Source: JAVBLF01 sp031553675
GTDB lineage: Bacteria; Bacillota; Clostridia; Christensenellales; CALWSW01
DNA length: 64,000 bases
Direction of reading: 5' to 3'
Assembly: GCA_031553675.1 (NCBI GenBank)
Contig: JAVBLF010000016.1
Coordinates: 1-64,000 of the forward strand
In this document: piece by piece, positions 15,570 to 23,888 of the stretch
Layout: every line of letters starts with the position of its first letter
Numbering within the stretch: position 1 is the first letter of the stretch
Notes under the pieces: generated by a model
Databases searched by the model: none
Told to the model about the DNA's origin: nothing
What the model saw: only the letters and a program-made list of their open reading frames with translations
Position numbers and translations under genes: made by a program

Positions 15570-15587
15570 AGAAAACCCCAAGCGACA

Positions 15588-16526
15588 CTACTTGACGATC
15601 TTCGTCCCCGTCTCTCCACGGAGGGCCCCGGCGGCCTGGTCGAGGGAGGTGATGATCGCTTCTCCTGCGGGGTTGCCTTCGACGAAGGCGATGCAGGCTT
15701 CGACCTTGGGCAGCATGCTGCCGGGCGCGAAGTGCTTCTCGCCGATGTACTGGCGGGCTTCGGCGACGGTCATGCGCTCGAGGGCTTTTTGATCGGGTGT
15801 GTTAAAATGGATGCAAACGCGATCGACGGCGGTGAGCACCATGAGGACGTCGGCCTTGAGGTCCTGCGCGAGGCGGGAGCAAGACTTGTCCTTGTCGATG
15901 ACGGCGTCGATGCCCTTGAGCTTGCCGTCTTCGCGAACGACCGGAATGCCGCCGCCGCCGACGGTGATCGCGATCGAACCGTGGCTGCTCAACAGGTTGA
16001 CGGCGTCAAGCTCGACGATCTCCTGGGGCTGGGGCGAGGGCACGACGCGGCGGTAACCACGTCCGGCGTCCTCGACGAAAGTGAAGCCGGTTTCGGCGAC
16101 GATCGCGTCGGCTTCTTCTTTCGTGTAAAAGCGACCGATCGGTTTGCTGGGCTTCTCGAAAGCGGGGTCGGCCGAATCGACGACGACTTGGGTGACGACG
16201 CAGATCGCCTTGGCATCGATGCCCTTTTCACGCAAGCTTTGCCCCAATGCCTGCTGGAGGTGATAACCGATGTAACCCTGCGACATGGCGCCGCACTCGG
16301 CCAGGGGCATGACGGGCGTCTTCGGGCCGTTCGACGAGGCGTGATCCATCGCGAGCTTGATCATGCCGACCTGGGGGCCGTTGCCGTGGCCGACGACGAT
16401 GTCGTTGCCGTCGGCAGCGAGTGTCGCGATGATGTCAGCGGCTTTTTTGACAGCCGCAAGTTGCTCCTGCGGGGTGTCGCCCAGCGCGTTTCCGCCCAAC
16501 GCGACGACGATCTTTTTGCGATTCAA
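15588..16526 (-). CDS. arcC: carbamate kinase
   Basis: ArcC makes ATP and carbamate from carbamoyl phosphate plus ADP, the energy-yielding step of the arginine deiminase pathway. The 312-residue protein starts KKIVVALGGNALGD, has GHGNGPQVGMI near residue 45, QGYIGYHLQQAL, GRGYRRVVPSPQPQEIVE near residue 155, and VGGGGIPVV near 190, all carbamate kinase signatures. It is the last gene of a minus-strand arcA-arcB-arcC set, 15 bases after arcB. Confidence 0.97.
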   Translation of the reverse strand: MNRKKIVVALGGNALGDTPQEQLAAVKKAADIIATLAADGNDIVVGHGNGPQVGMIKLAMDHASSNGPKTPVMPLAECGAMSQGYIGYHLQQALGQSLREKGIDAKAICVVTQVVVDSADPAFEKPSKPIGRFYTKEEADAIVAETGFTFVEDAGRGYRRVVPSPQPQEIVELDAVNLLSSHGSIAITVGGGGIPVVREDGKLKGIDAVIDKDKSCSRLAQDLKADVLMVLTAVDRVCIHFNTPDQKALERMTVAEARQYIGEKHFAPGSMLPKVEACIAFVEGNPAGEAIITSLDQAAGALRGETGTKIVK

Positions 16527-16541
16527 AGCGTTCTTCCTCCG

Positions 16542-17534
16542 TTACGAGAGCGTAGCGTAAATGACGGCCTTGATGGTGTGCATGCGGTTTTCGGCCTGGT
16601 CGAAGGCGAGGGATTGCTTCGACTCAAACACTTCGTCGCTGACTTCCATCTCGGTAACGCCGAACTTCTTGGCGATGTCGGCACCGGTCGTCGTCTTGGT
16701 GTCGTGGAAGGCGGGCAGGCAGTGCAGGAAAATGGCGTCGGGCGCGCAATTCTGCATCGCGGCGGCGTTGACTTGGTAGGGGCTGAGCTGGGCGATGCGG
16801 CGTTCCCAGACTTCTTCCGGCTCGCCCATGGAGACCCAGACGTCGGTGTAGACGACGTGAGCGCCGGTCGTGCCTTCTTTGACGTCGTCGGTCAGCGTGA
16901 TCGTGCAGTTGTTTTCCGCGGCGATCGCGCGGCAGGTCGCGACGAGTTCTTCGTTCGGGAAAAGCTCTTTCGGGGCGCAAGCCGTGAAGTTGAGGCCCAT
17001 TTTTGCGCAGGCGACCATGAGGGAGTTGCCGACGTTGTTGCGGGCGTCGCCCATGAAAGTGAAGTTGATGCCTTTGAGATAGCCGAAATGCTCTTCGACC
17101 GTCAAGAGGTCGGCTAACATCTGGGTGGGGTGGAATTCGTCGGTCAGGCCGTTCCAGACCGGCACACCGGCGTAGGCAGCTAGCGTCTCGACGAGTTCCT
17201 GGCTGTAACCGCGGTATTCGATACCGTCGTACATGCGTCCGAGTACGCGGGCGGTATCGGGAATGCTTTCCTTTTTGCCCATCTGGGAGCTGCCGGGATC
17301 GAGGTATGTCACACCGCAGCCGAGGTCGTTGCCCGCGACTTCGAAGGCGCAGCGGGTGCGGGTGGAGGTTTTTTCAAACAAAAGGACGATGTTTTTTCCG
17401 GTCAGGTATTTGTGCGGCGTGCCGGCGCGCTTGAGATCTTTGAAGTTGCGCGACAGGTTGAGGAGATAACGGATCTCGGCCGGGGAGAAATCGAGCAGCT
17501 TCAGGAAGTGTCTTCCGCGCAAATTGAGGGCCAT
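16542..17534 (-). CDS. arcB: ornithine carbamoyltransferase (catabolic context)
   Basis: The enzyme interconverts citrulline plus phosphate with ornithine plus carbamoyl phosphate; here it should run toward ornithine. The 330-residue product shows the carbamoyl-phosphate motif STRTRCAFE near residue 57, then HPTQMLADLLT, FMGDARNNVGNSL, and HCLPAFHD with the ornithine-site Cys near residue 272. I start it at ATG 17534, after AAAGGAG; the longer frame adds 22 residues that overlap arcA. Flanking arcA and arcC decide the catabolic name over argF. Confidence 0.95.
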   Translation of the reverse strand: MALNLRGRHFLKLLDFSPAEIRYLLNLSRNFKDLKRAGTPHKYLTGKNIVLLFEKTSTRTRCAFEVAGNDLGCGVTYLDPGSSQMGKKESIPDTARVLGRMYDGIEYRGYSQELVETLAAYAGVPVWNGLTDEFHPTQMLADLLTVEEHFGYLKGINFTFMGDARNNVGNSLMVACAKMGLNFTACAPKELFPNEELVATCRAIAAENNCTITLTDDVKEGTTGAHVVYTDVWVSMGEPEEVWERRIAQLSPYQVNAAAMQNCAPDAIFLHCLPAFHDTKTTTGADIAKKFGVTEMEVSDEVFESKQSLAFDQAENRMHTIKAVIYATLS

Positions 17535-17563
17535 TTGAATCAAACTCCTTTTCTGTTGTTCGT

Positions 17564-18790
17564 TTATGGTTCTTCCCGGACGAGCGGCATGCTCATGCAC
17601 CGTGGACCGCCGCGGCCCCGAGAGAGCTCAGAGCTGGGAATCTGGAGCACCGTGATGCCGCTGTCGGCGAGGATGCGGTTCGTGATGTTGTTGCGATCGT
17701 ACACGACGACGACGCCAGGGGCGATGCAAAGCGTGTTGGCGCCGTCGTTCCACTGCTCGCGCAAGGACGCGACGTGATCCATGCCGCCGCAGCGGATCAG
17801 CGTGACTTTCTCGCAGGCGAGCGCTTCGGCAAGCGTATTCTGGACGCTGTGGCGCGACTTCGTCACGGTGAATGCGCCACTGCCGTCGGCCTTCTTCAGG
17901 ACGTAGATCGATGCGGCGTCGAGGATGCCGGGGTGGATGGTGAACGTCGCGCGGTCAATCTGGGTAAAGACCGTGTCGAGGTGCATGTAGGCGCGGATGT
18001 TCGGGATGTCGATGGCGAGTATGTTATCGACTTTCGAACGCCCTTCAATGAAGAGGTTTCGCGCGATGAGCTCGATCGCCTCGGGCGTCGTGCGCTGGGA
18101 GATGCCGATGGCCAATACATGCTCGTTGAGGTTGAGGATGTCGCCGCCCTCGATGCTAAACGCGTCGCCGCAATCGTAGTAAAACGGCACACGCCCGCGA
18201 TAATCGGGGTGGTGGTTCAGCAGATAGCGCCCGTAGAGCGTCTCACGGTTGCGGGTGATCGAAAACATCCGGTTCAAACTCACGCCCTCGCCGATCGTCG
18301 CGAAGGGGTCGCGCGTGAAGTAGAGGTTGGGAATGGGGTCTGTGATGAAGCCCAGCTTGTGGTGGAGGGCTTTGACCAAGGGTCCAGACAGGCTGCTTTC
18401 GACTTCGGATAGGCCGATGCCCGACATCGTTTTGTCGACAATCTGCTTTTCGTCGCCCAGATCCAGCAGGATACGCTCGATCTCTTTGCGGTAATGCAGC
18501 GCGACGGGGCCCGATTCGCGGATAAAATCGCCGATGAAACGCTGCTTGATCGATTCGTTCTGCGCGATCGTCTCGGCGACCAGGTCTTCGAGATAGACGA
18601 CTTCGGCACCGTTCTCGCGAAGCACGTTGGCAAAGTGATCGTGTTCGCGCTGCGCCGCGTCGAGGTAGGGGATGTCGTCGAACAGGAGCTGGTCGAGCAG
18701 CTCCGGCACGAGCTGTTCCAGTTCGTGCCCGGGTCGGTGCAAGAGCACCTTTTTCAGTTGGCCGATTTCGTTCGTCACGCGGATCGTCAT
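17564..18790 (-). CDS. arcA: arginine deiminase
   Basis: ArcA hydrolyses arginine to citrulline and ammonia. The 408-residue protein has FTRDPFATIGEGVSLNRM near residue 168, EGGDILNLNEHVLAIGIS near 218, HLDTVFTQID near 270, and the catalytic Cys near residue 398 in GGPRCMSMPLVRE. I chose the start at 18790 (MTIRVTNEIGQLKKV) because AAGGAG precedes it; the longer frame adds 11 residues. It is the first gene of arcA-arcB-arcC. An arginine/ornithine antiporter gene (arcD) is not present here. Confidence 0.97.
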   Translation of the reverse strand: MTIRVTNEIGQLKKVLLHRPGHELEQLVPELLDQLLFDDIPYLDAAQREHDHFANVLRENGAEVVYLEDLVAETIAQNESIKQRFIGDFIRESGPVALHYRKEIERILLDLGDEKQIVDKTMSGIGLSEVESSLSGPLVKALHHKLGFITDPIPNLYFTRDPFATIGEGVSLNRMFSITRNRETLYGRYLLNHHPDYRGRVPFYYDCGDAFSIEGGDILNLNEHVLAIGISQRTTPEAIELIARNLFIEGRSKVDNILAIDIPNIRAYMHLDTVFTQIDRATFTIHPGILDAASIYVLKKADGSGAFTVTKSRHSVQNTLAEALACEKVTLIRCGGMDHVASLREQWNDGANTLCIAPGVVVVYDRNNITNRILADSGITVLQIPSSELSRGRGGPRCMSMPLVREEP

Positions 18791-18890
18791 CGAAAAACTC
18801 CTTCGCGTTGCGGATGGTGGCAAGACTCGATGCTAACAGTTTGCACTGAATTTGCTTTCGATGCCGGACATTGGACATGGTTCTTTTTGT

Positions 18891-18896
18891 ATTATA
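18891..18896 (-). promoter_or_regulatory. candidate -10 element for arcABC
   Basis: The minus strand reads TATAAT here, about 100 bases upstream of arcA, but no good -35 box lies 16-18 bases upstream. That would fit an activator-dependent promoter. The rest of the roughly 330-base gap to the AraC-type gene shows no coding frame; the plus-strand promoter at 19041 is listed separately. Confidence 0.45.
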
Positions 18897-19040
18897 CGGT
18901 AAGGAAATCCTCGGAGAAACGGATATAAGCCCGCAGCGTCCTTGCAAACGATACGTCAGCAAATCGGCGAAACAGGAAATATATCTGCGATCAACGCATA
19001 AATACTCAGATGAGCCGCGCAAGTCACCCGCGCCAAAAAC

Positions 19041-19069
19041 TTGACAGCCGCAGGATTTCCATGTAATTT
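19041..19069 (+). promoter_or_regulatory. promoter of the AraC-type regulator
   Basis: TTGACA (19041-19046) and TAATTT (19064-19069) are 17 bases apart, about 45 bases before the start codon. Confidence 0.65.
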
Positions 19070-19117
19070 TGAAGTAAAATGGTGAACCAGCTGCGATGAA
19101 AGAAAGGGGTTTCGCGC

Positions 19118-20371
19118 ATGGCAGAGCTCATTCAAATGCAACCCCCCAACTATTCGGACCTCGATCAGGGAAAATTGTGCCGTTTCGACCTCGAAGCGAT
19201 CGATGCGCCCACCTCGCCCTTGATCCACCAGGCGGCGCGCTTCATCTTCATCAACGCCGGCGAAGGCGTGCTGCGCGTGCAGAACGTCGATTATCCCTTA
19301 CAGCCCGGCAGCTTCGTGTCGATCCTCCCCTGGCAGATCACGCAGGTCACCGAGGTTTCCAAGCCGCTGCAATACTTCATCCTCGTCTACCGCTACGACA
19401 CGATTGTGCAGGCCATCCGAGGCTACTCCCACGTCGACGACAGTCCCTTCGACATCGCCCAGAAGATGTCGGAAAATCCCGTTTTGGCCTGCAACAAGGA
19501 AGAAGCCGAGCGCATTCGGAGCATCTTGCTTTCGATCCGCGACGAAGTCGGCATCGAGTCGTCCCGCCATGAGATCGAACCCCAAGCCCTCAGCGGCATT
19601 TACGTCGCGAATGCCCTCGTCGAGATGATCGTGCTGCACACGCGCATCGGCCTCGGCGGCGGTGGCACGGCCAAAACGAAAAAGCCCATCGACCGCAGCG
19701 AGATCCTGCGATACATGTATAACCATCTGGGCGAAAAACTGACGCTGAAAATGCTGTCCCAGATCTTTTATATGAGCGAGTCGTCCATTTCGCAATACAT
19801 CACGCAGATGACCGGCTTGTCGTTCTTCGACTTGCTCAACGAGATGCGCGTCGGCAAGACGATCAACTTCCTGCTCTACACCGACCTGACGCTCGAAGAA
19901 TTGGCCGAAATTCTCGGCTACGTCGACGCGTCGCACATCTCGAAGGTCTTCGCCGCACGCGTCGGCATGAAGGCCAACGAATACCGAAAAACCTACCAGC
20001 GGGTCAGCGGCATCTGCAAGGTCAAGGAAAGCAAAAAAGCATACGCTATCGTCGATTACCTTTTCAACAACTACGCCGAACCCTTGTCGCCGCAAAAGCT
20101 GGCCGATCAGTTCGGCATTGGTGTGCAGGAGCTCCACCGCGTCTTGCTTTACCAAACTGGAAAAAACTTCGAGGACTTCCTGAACTACATCCGCGTCAAC
20201 CGCGCGAGCGAGCTATTGCTCACGACCGACAAGAGCATCGTCGACATCGCGATCGAGGTCGGCTACAACACCTCGAAGACGCTCACGCGCAATTTCTTGA
20301 AGCTCCGCGTCATGACGCCCAACGACTTTCGCAAACACGTGAAATTGCAGCCGAGCGAGTTTCTGAAGTGA
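19118..20371 (+). CDS. AraC-type regulator with two DNA-binding domains
   Basis: The 417-residue protein has a cupin-like N-terminal sensor region (about residues 30-110: FIFINAGEGVLRVQNVDYPLQPGSF). Two complete AraC helix-turn-helix modules follow. The first, about residues 190-290, includes LTLKMLSQIFYMSESSISQ and LTLEELAEILGYVDASHISKVF. The second, about residues 305-405, includes LSPQKLADQFGIGVQELHR and SIVDIAIEVGYNTSKTLTRNF. A tandem AraC arrangement is unusual. It lies divergent from arcABC and ahead of the ornithine operon, so it probably controls one or both, with an arginine- or ornithine-type signal. The effector is not shown by the sequence. Confidence 0.85.
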   Translation: MAELIQMQPPNYSDLDQGKLCRFDLEAIDAPTSPLIHQAARFIFINAGEGVLRVQNVDYPLQPGSFVSILPWQITQVTEVSKPLQYFILVYRYDTIVQAIRGYSHVDDSPFDIAQKMSENPVLACNKEEAERIRSILLSIRDEVGIESSRHEIEPQALSGIYVANALVEMIVLHTRIGLGGGGTAKTKKPIDRSEILRYMYNHLGEKLTLKMLSQIFYMSESSISQYITQMTGLSFFDLLNEMRVGKTINFLLYTDLTLEELAEILGYVDASHISKVFAARVGMKANEYRKTYQRVSGICKVKESKKAYAIVDYLFNNYAEPLSPQKLADQFGIGVQELHRVLLYQTGKNFEDFLNYIRVNRASELLLTTDKSIVDIAIEVGYNTSKTLTRNFLKLRVMTPNDFRKHVKLQPSEFLK

Positions 20372-20418
20372 CACAGCATCCCGCCCTTTGTAGAGGGCCT
20401 CATTCGCAGAAAAACCGC

Positions 20419-20449
20419 GGCGCGCTGGAGACCCAGCGGCGCCTTTTTT
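20419..20449 (+). terminator. terminator after the AraC-type regulator
   Basis: GGCGCGCTGG pairs with CCCAGCGGCGCC around AGA with a small bulge, followed by TTTTTT. It separates the regulator from the ornithine operon. Confidence 0.8.
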
Positions 20450-20521
20450 GCGAGCCTCGCGCCGAATTGCGCGGATAAAAACATTCATCCGTTAAAATAC
20501 GACGAAAGGCAGATTTTGTGT

Positions 20522-20552
20522 CCGACAGAAAAATGCCCTTCGGTGATACACT
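20522..20552 (+). promoter_or_regulatory. candidate promoter of the ornithine operon
   Basis: An extended -10 (TG-A-TACACT, 20544-20552) lies about 50 bases before ord. The best -35 match, CCGACA at 20522-20527, is weak and 19 bases away, so activation by a regulator is plausible. Confidence 0.35.
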
Positions 20553-20601
20553 ACGATCAGATACCCAGAATGATGGACGATGAACTAAGGAGGCGCAGAT
20601 C

Positions 20602-21669
20602 ATGGATGTCAAGAATGTAAAAGTTGCCATTTGGGGTTTTGGTGCGATGGGACAGGGAATCGCGCGCACACTGCTGACGAAAACCGGTGTCGAGATCGTC
20701 GGTGTGTGCGTTCGCCGCGCGGAACTCGTCGGAAAAGGCATCGGCGAGATGCTTGGCGTCGAGATGAAACAGCCCGAAGTCTATATCGACAACGACATCG
20801 ACCGCGTTGTCACGAAGGGAAGCTGCGACATTTGCGTGATCGCGACCGATTCTTTCGTTGCGAAGGTCTACGATAAGATCGTCAACATACTCGAAAAAGG
20901 CGTCAACGTCATCACGATCGCCGAAGAGATGGCCTATCCCCAGGCCCAGGAACCCGAACTCGCCGCCAAGCTCGACGAGATCGCGAAGGCCAACGGCGTC
21001 AGCGTCATGGGCACCGGCATCAACCCTGGCCTCGTGATGGACTTGCTCGCCATCTGCCTGTCTGGCTGCATGACCGACGTCAAATCCGTGATGTGCAAGC
21101 GCGTCAACAGCCTTTCTCCCTTCGGCAAGGCCGTTATGGAAGAGCAGGGCATCGGCATCACCGTCGAAGAATTTAACAAGGGCGTCGAAACCGGCTCTCT
21201 TGCGGGCCACGTTGGCTTCTCCGAGTCGATCGGCATGATCTCCGACGCGATCGGCCTGGGCGTCGAGAAAGTCGAACAACAGATGAAACCCATCGTCACG
21301 ACCGTCGACCGCACGTCGCCCCACGGCTTCGCGGCCGCCGGCAACGTCGCTGGCGTCAACATGACCGGGCAGGGCCTCCGAAACGGCGAAGTCGTAGTCG
21401 ATATGATCCACCCGCAGCAGATCGAGCCCGAGATGGAAGGCACCCACACCGGCGACTACATCGTCATCGAAGGCAACCCGCGCGTCGATATGGTCATCAA
21501 GCCCGAGATCAACGGCGGCGAAGGCACGATCGCCATGTGCGTCAACTGCATCCCCCACGTCATCAACGCCGAAGCCGGCCTGCGCACTATGATCGACATC
21601 CCGGTGCCGCACGCGCTGATGGGCGACTTCCGCAACTACGTCCGCGCCGAAAAGCGCATCGTGAAGTAA
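20602..21669 (+). CDS. ord: 2,4-diaminopentanoate dehydrogenase
   Basis: Ord oxidatively deaminates (2R,4S)-2,4-diaminopentanoate to 2-amino-4-oxopentanoate with NAD(P)+, in the ornithine fermentation pathway. The 355-residue protein has an N-terminal Rossmann fold (VAIWGFGAMGQGIARTLL). It also has VITIAEEMAYP, GTGINPGLVMDLLAICLSG, and AGHVGFSESIGMI, typical of the Ord / dihydrodipicolinate reductase-like family. GGAGG precedes the ATG. It heads the run ord-ortA-ortB-oraS-oraE-glmL-orr, whose partners make the assignment firm. Confidence 0.95.
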   Translation: MDVKNVKVAIWGFGAMGQGIARTLLTKTGVEIVGVCVRRAELVGKGIGEMLGVEMKQPEVYIDNDIDRVVTKGSCDICVIATDSFVAKVYDKIVNILEKGVNVITIAEEMAYPQAQEPELAAKLDEIAKANGVSVMGTGINPGLVMDLLAICLSGCMTDVKSVMCKRVNSLSPFGKAVMEEQGIGITVEEFNKGVETGSLAGHVGFSESIGMISDAIGLGVEKVEQQMKPIVTTVDRTSPHGFAAAGNVAGVNMTGQGLRNGEVVVDMIHPQQIEPEMEGTHTGDYIVIEGNPRVDMVIKPEINGGEGTIAMCVNCIPHVINAEAGLRTMIDIPVPHALMGDFRNYVRAEKRIVK

Positions 21670-21687
21670 AAAACGGAGGACAGCGAT

Positions 21688-21993
21688 ATGGCATGCAAAG
21701 GGACTTGGGTCTCCGTTCGCCGCACCGTCCTCACGCCCGAGGAACGCGCCGCGACGATTCCGCAGGACACCGCGAAGACGCCGCTTCTGCTTTGGGTGCG
21801 CGGCTCCCTCCAGCAGGACGCCGAGGTTGGCCAGGAAGCGACCGTTCTGACCAAGACCGGCCGCATCGAGACCGGCATCCTCGAAGAAGTCGAACCCCAC
21901 TACGAAGTCAACTACGGCGGCTATGTGCCCGAGATCGCCGCGATCGGCGCGAAGGCACGGGAGATCTTGTTTGGAGGTGGCGGCGATGCGTGA
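21688..21993 (+). CDS. ortA: 2-amino-4-ketopentanoate thiolase, alpha subunit
   Basis: OrtA and OrtB together cleave 2-amino-4-oxopentanoate with CoA into acetyl-CoA and alanine. OrtA is the small subunit: 101 residues, starting KGTWVSVRRTVLTPEERA and containing LPLLLWVRG-like TPLLLWVRGSL and ETGILEEVEPHYEVNYGGYVPE, as in the family. RBS GGAGGACAG precedes the ATG. Its last codons overlap the start of ortB by eight bases, favouring coupled synthesis in equal amounts. Confidence 0.95.
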   Translation: MACKGTWVSVRRTVLTPEERAATIPQDTAKTPLLLWVRGSLQQDAEVGQEATVLTKTGRIETGILEEVEPHYEVNYGGYVPEIAAIGAKAREILFGGGGDA

Positions 21994-23392
21994 CACGAGC
22001 TATGCGGCCGTCATGGCTCGCAAAAACGAGATCCTGAAAGCCTCGGCTGGCATCGATTTCCAGCAGTTTGAGAGCGGATCGATCGCCTTCGACTACGAGC
22101 GCATGATGGCCAGCATCGGCTACAGTTTCGACGAACTGGCGGCCATCCAAGCTTCGCGCGGCGTCGGCAACACGCCGCTGCTCGAGCTCCACAACATCAC
22201 CGCGCTCGCCCGCCGTTTTGCTCCCCAGGGCAAGGGCGCGCGCATCCTCATCAAGGACGAAGCCGCCAACCCCTCCGGCAGCTTCAAGGATCGCCGTGCC
22301 GCCACCGCCGTCCATCACGCTAAGAAGATGGGCTTCAAAGGCGTCGCTGCCGCAACGAGCGGCAACTACGGCGCAGCGGTTGCATCCCAGGCGGCCATGC
22401 AAGGCCTCAAGTGCATCGTCGTGCAAGAGTGCTACGACGCACGCAAGGTCGGCCAGCCCGAGATCATCGAAAAGGCGCGCAAGTGCGAAGCCTATGGCGC
22501 GGAAGTCATGCAGCTCTCCGTCGGCCCCGAGCTCTTCTACATCTTCCTGCGCATCCTCGAAGACACCGGCTACTTCAGCGCCTCGCTCTATTCGCCGTTT
22601 GGCGTCGCGGGCGTCGAAACCCTGGGCTATGAGCTCGTCCAACAGTGCGTCGCCAAGACAGGCCAGCAGCCCGACGTCGTCGTCGCGACGCATGCCGGCG
22701 GCGGCAACCTGACCGGTACGGCGCGTGGCATCCGTCGGGCAGGCTGCGAGGCCGCGATCGTCGGTGCCTCCGTCAACTTAAAGGGCCTCCACATGGCGTC
22801 CGATGGCCAATTCAACCGCAAGAGCTTCACGACCGGCCACACCGGTTTCGGCATGCCCTTCGCGACATGGCCCGACCGCTCCGACGTGCCGCGTTCCGCC
22901 GCGCGCCCGCTGCGCTACATGGATCGTTACGTCACCGTCAACCAGGGCGAAGTGTTCACGATGACCGAGCTTCTCGCCAGCCTCGAAGGGCTGGAGCGCG
23001 GACCGGCCGGCAACACCTCGCTGGCAGCGGCCTTCTCGATCGCCCGGGAACTCCCCGAAGACGCGATCGTCGTCGTGCAGGAGACCGAGTACACTGGCGC
23101 GGGCAAACATATCCAGCCCCAGCTCCACTTTGCGCGGCAAAACGGCATCGAGATCCGCTTCGGCGATCCGAAGGAAGAGGTTGCTGGCGAGAGCATCGTA
23201 CTCCCGCAAGACCCCGGTTTCTTCCACATCGACGAAGTCGATCTGACGGCGCTGCGTTCGTCTTACCTGCGCAACGCGCTCGAAAAGACCGAGGCATTGA
23301 CCGACGCCGACATCGTCTACCTCGCCGAAGAAACGCAAACGACGGAATCCGACGTCCGCGCGCTGATCGAGGCCGTGAAAGCGAAACAATAG
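21986..23392 (+). CDS. ortB: 2-amino-4-ketopentanoate thiolase, beta subunit
   Basis: OrtB is the PLP-dependent catalytic subunit of the thiolase and resembles threonine synthase (fold type II). In the 468-residue product the PLP lysine is Lys101 in PSGSFKDRRA, preceded by GVGNTPLLEL. The substrate loop ATSGNYGAAVASQA follows and the glycine-rich PLP phosphate loop is THAGGGNLTGTARG. The start is ATG 21986 inside the ortA end, with TTGGAGGTGG upstream; the earlier frame start is spurious. A two-hairpin intergenic element separates it from oraS. Confidence 0.95.
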   Translation: MRDTSYAAVMARKNEILKASAGIDFQQFESGSIAFDYERMMASIGYSFDELAAIQASRGVGNTPLLELHNITALARRFAPQGKGARILIKDEAANPSGSFKDRRAATAVHHAKKMGFKGVAAATSGNYGAAVASQAAMQGLKCIVVQECYDARKVGQPEIIEKARKCEAYGAEVMQLSVGPELFYIFLRILEDTGYFSASLYSPFGVAGVETLGYELVQQCVAKTGQQPDVVVATHAGGGNLTGTARGIRRAGCEAAIVGASVNLKGLHMASDGQFNRKSFTTGHTGFGMPFATWPDRSDVPRSAARPLRYMDRYVTVNQGEVFTMTELLASLEGLERGPAGNTSLAAAFSIARELPEDAIVVVQETEYTGAGKHIQPQLHFARQNGIEIRFGDPKEEVAGESIVLPQDPGFFHIDEVDLTALRSSYLRNALEKTEALTDADIVYLAEETQTTESDVRALIEAVKAKQ

Positions 23393-23440
23393 CTTTCAAA
23401 TTTGTGGGAACTGAAAGCCGAAAAACAAAGTGCAAAATAG

Positions 23441-23497
23441 GGATTCCAAAGGGTCTTGACCCTTTGGTCAGGGGTCTGGGGGATGAAATCCCCCAGC
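23441..23497 (-). repeat. two-hairpin intergenic element, copy A
   Basis: Read on the minus strand: stem 1 CTGGGGGAT/ATCCCCCAG (23476-23496), linker ACCCCTGA, stem 2 CCAAAGGGTC/GACCCTTTGG (23446-23467, loop AA), then AATCCCTATTTTG. Both stems are perfect. The layout and linkers match copies B (26111) and C (33709), although the stem sequences differ. It lies between ortB and oraS. Confidence 0.8.
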
Positions 23498-23525
23498 GTA
23501 CCCCGCAAGATAGGAGACAAAACGA

Positions 23526-23888
23526 ATGAAACGTCAAGACGATTACGCGGCCCGTCGCGCGCACCTCGCGTCGCTGGACGACGCCGCGCTGACCGCCCGT
23601 TTTTGGGAACTCGCCGGACAGGTGGTCGATCCGCTGCTCAAGCTCGGCTACGAGAACACGTCGCCTTCGATCGAGCGTTCCGTGCTGCTGCGCATGGGTT
23701 TTTCGTCGCTCGAAGTCAAGCCGATCGTCGATGGTGCGCTCGAGCGCAACCTGCTCGGCCACGGCGCGGGGCACGTCGTGTACAAGCTGGCGCAGTCGAA
23801 GGGCATTCCCGTCCGCGAAGCCGGACTGCTGCTCGCCGACGGCAAGGCCTGGGATGAAGCCGAAGCGCTGTTTGGAGGTGCGAAGTGA
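23526..23888 (+). CDS. oraS: D-ornithine 4,5-aminomutase, small subunit
   Basis: OraS supports OraE in the adenosylcobalamin- and PLP-dependent migration of the 5-amino group of D-ornithine to C4. The 120-residue product contains FWELAGQVVDPLLKLGYENTSPSIERSVLLRMGFSS and HGAGHVVYKLAQSKG, characteristic of the family. AGGAGACAAAACG precedes the ATG. Its stop overlaps the oraE start, so the two subunits are translated together. Confidence 0.96.
   Translation: MKRQDDYAARRAHLASLDDAALTARFWELAGQVVDPLLKLGYENTSPSIERSVLLRMGFSSLEVKPIVDGALERNLLGHGAGHVVYKLAQSKGIPVREAGLLLADGKAWDEAEALFGGAK

Noticed and set aside
15272..15588. Minus-strand frames with repeated peptides such as KIYGV and RRFMG near the hairpin repeats
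   Set aside because: They translate the 37-bp DNA repeat, which is not a multiple of three, in shifting frames. No start signals and no relation to neighbouring genes.
15543..17117. 524-residue plus-strand frame opposite arcC and arcB
   Set aside because: Antisense to two enzymes with complete signatures; it begins in a hairpin and has no ribosome site.
16542..17534. Anabolic argF instead of arcB
   Set aside because: The sequence alone cannot separate them, but the operon with arcA and arcC and no other arginine-synthesis genes favours the catabolic role.
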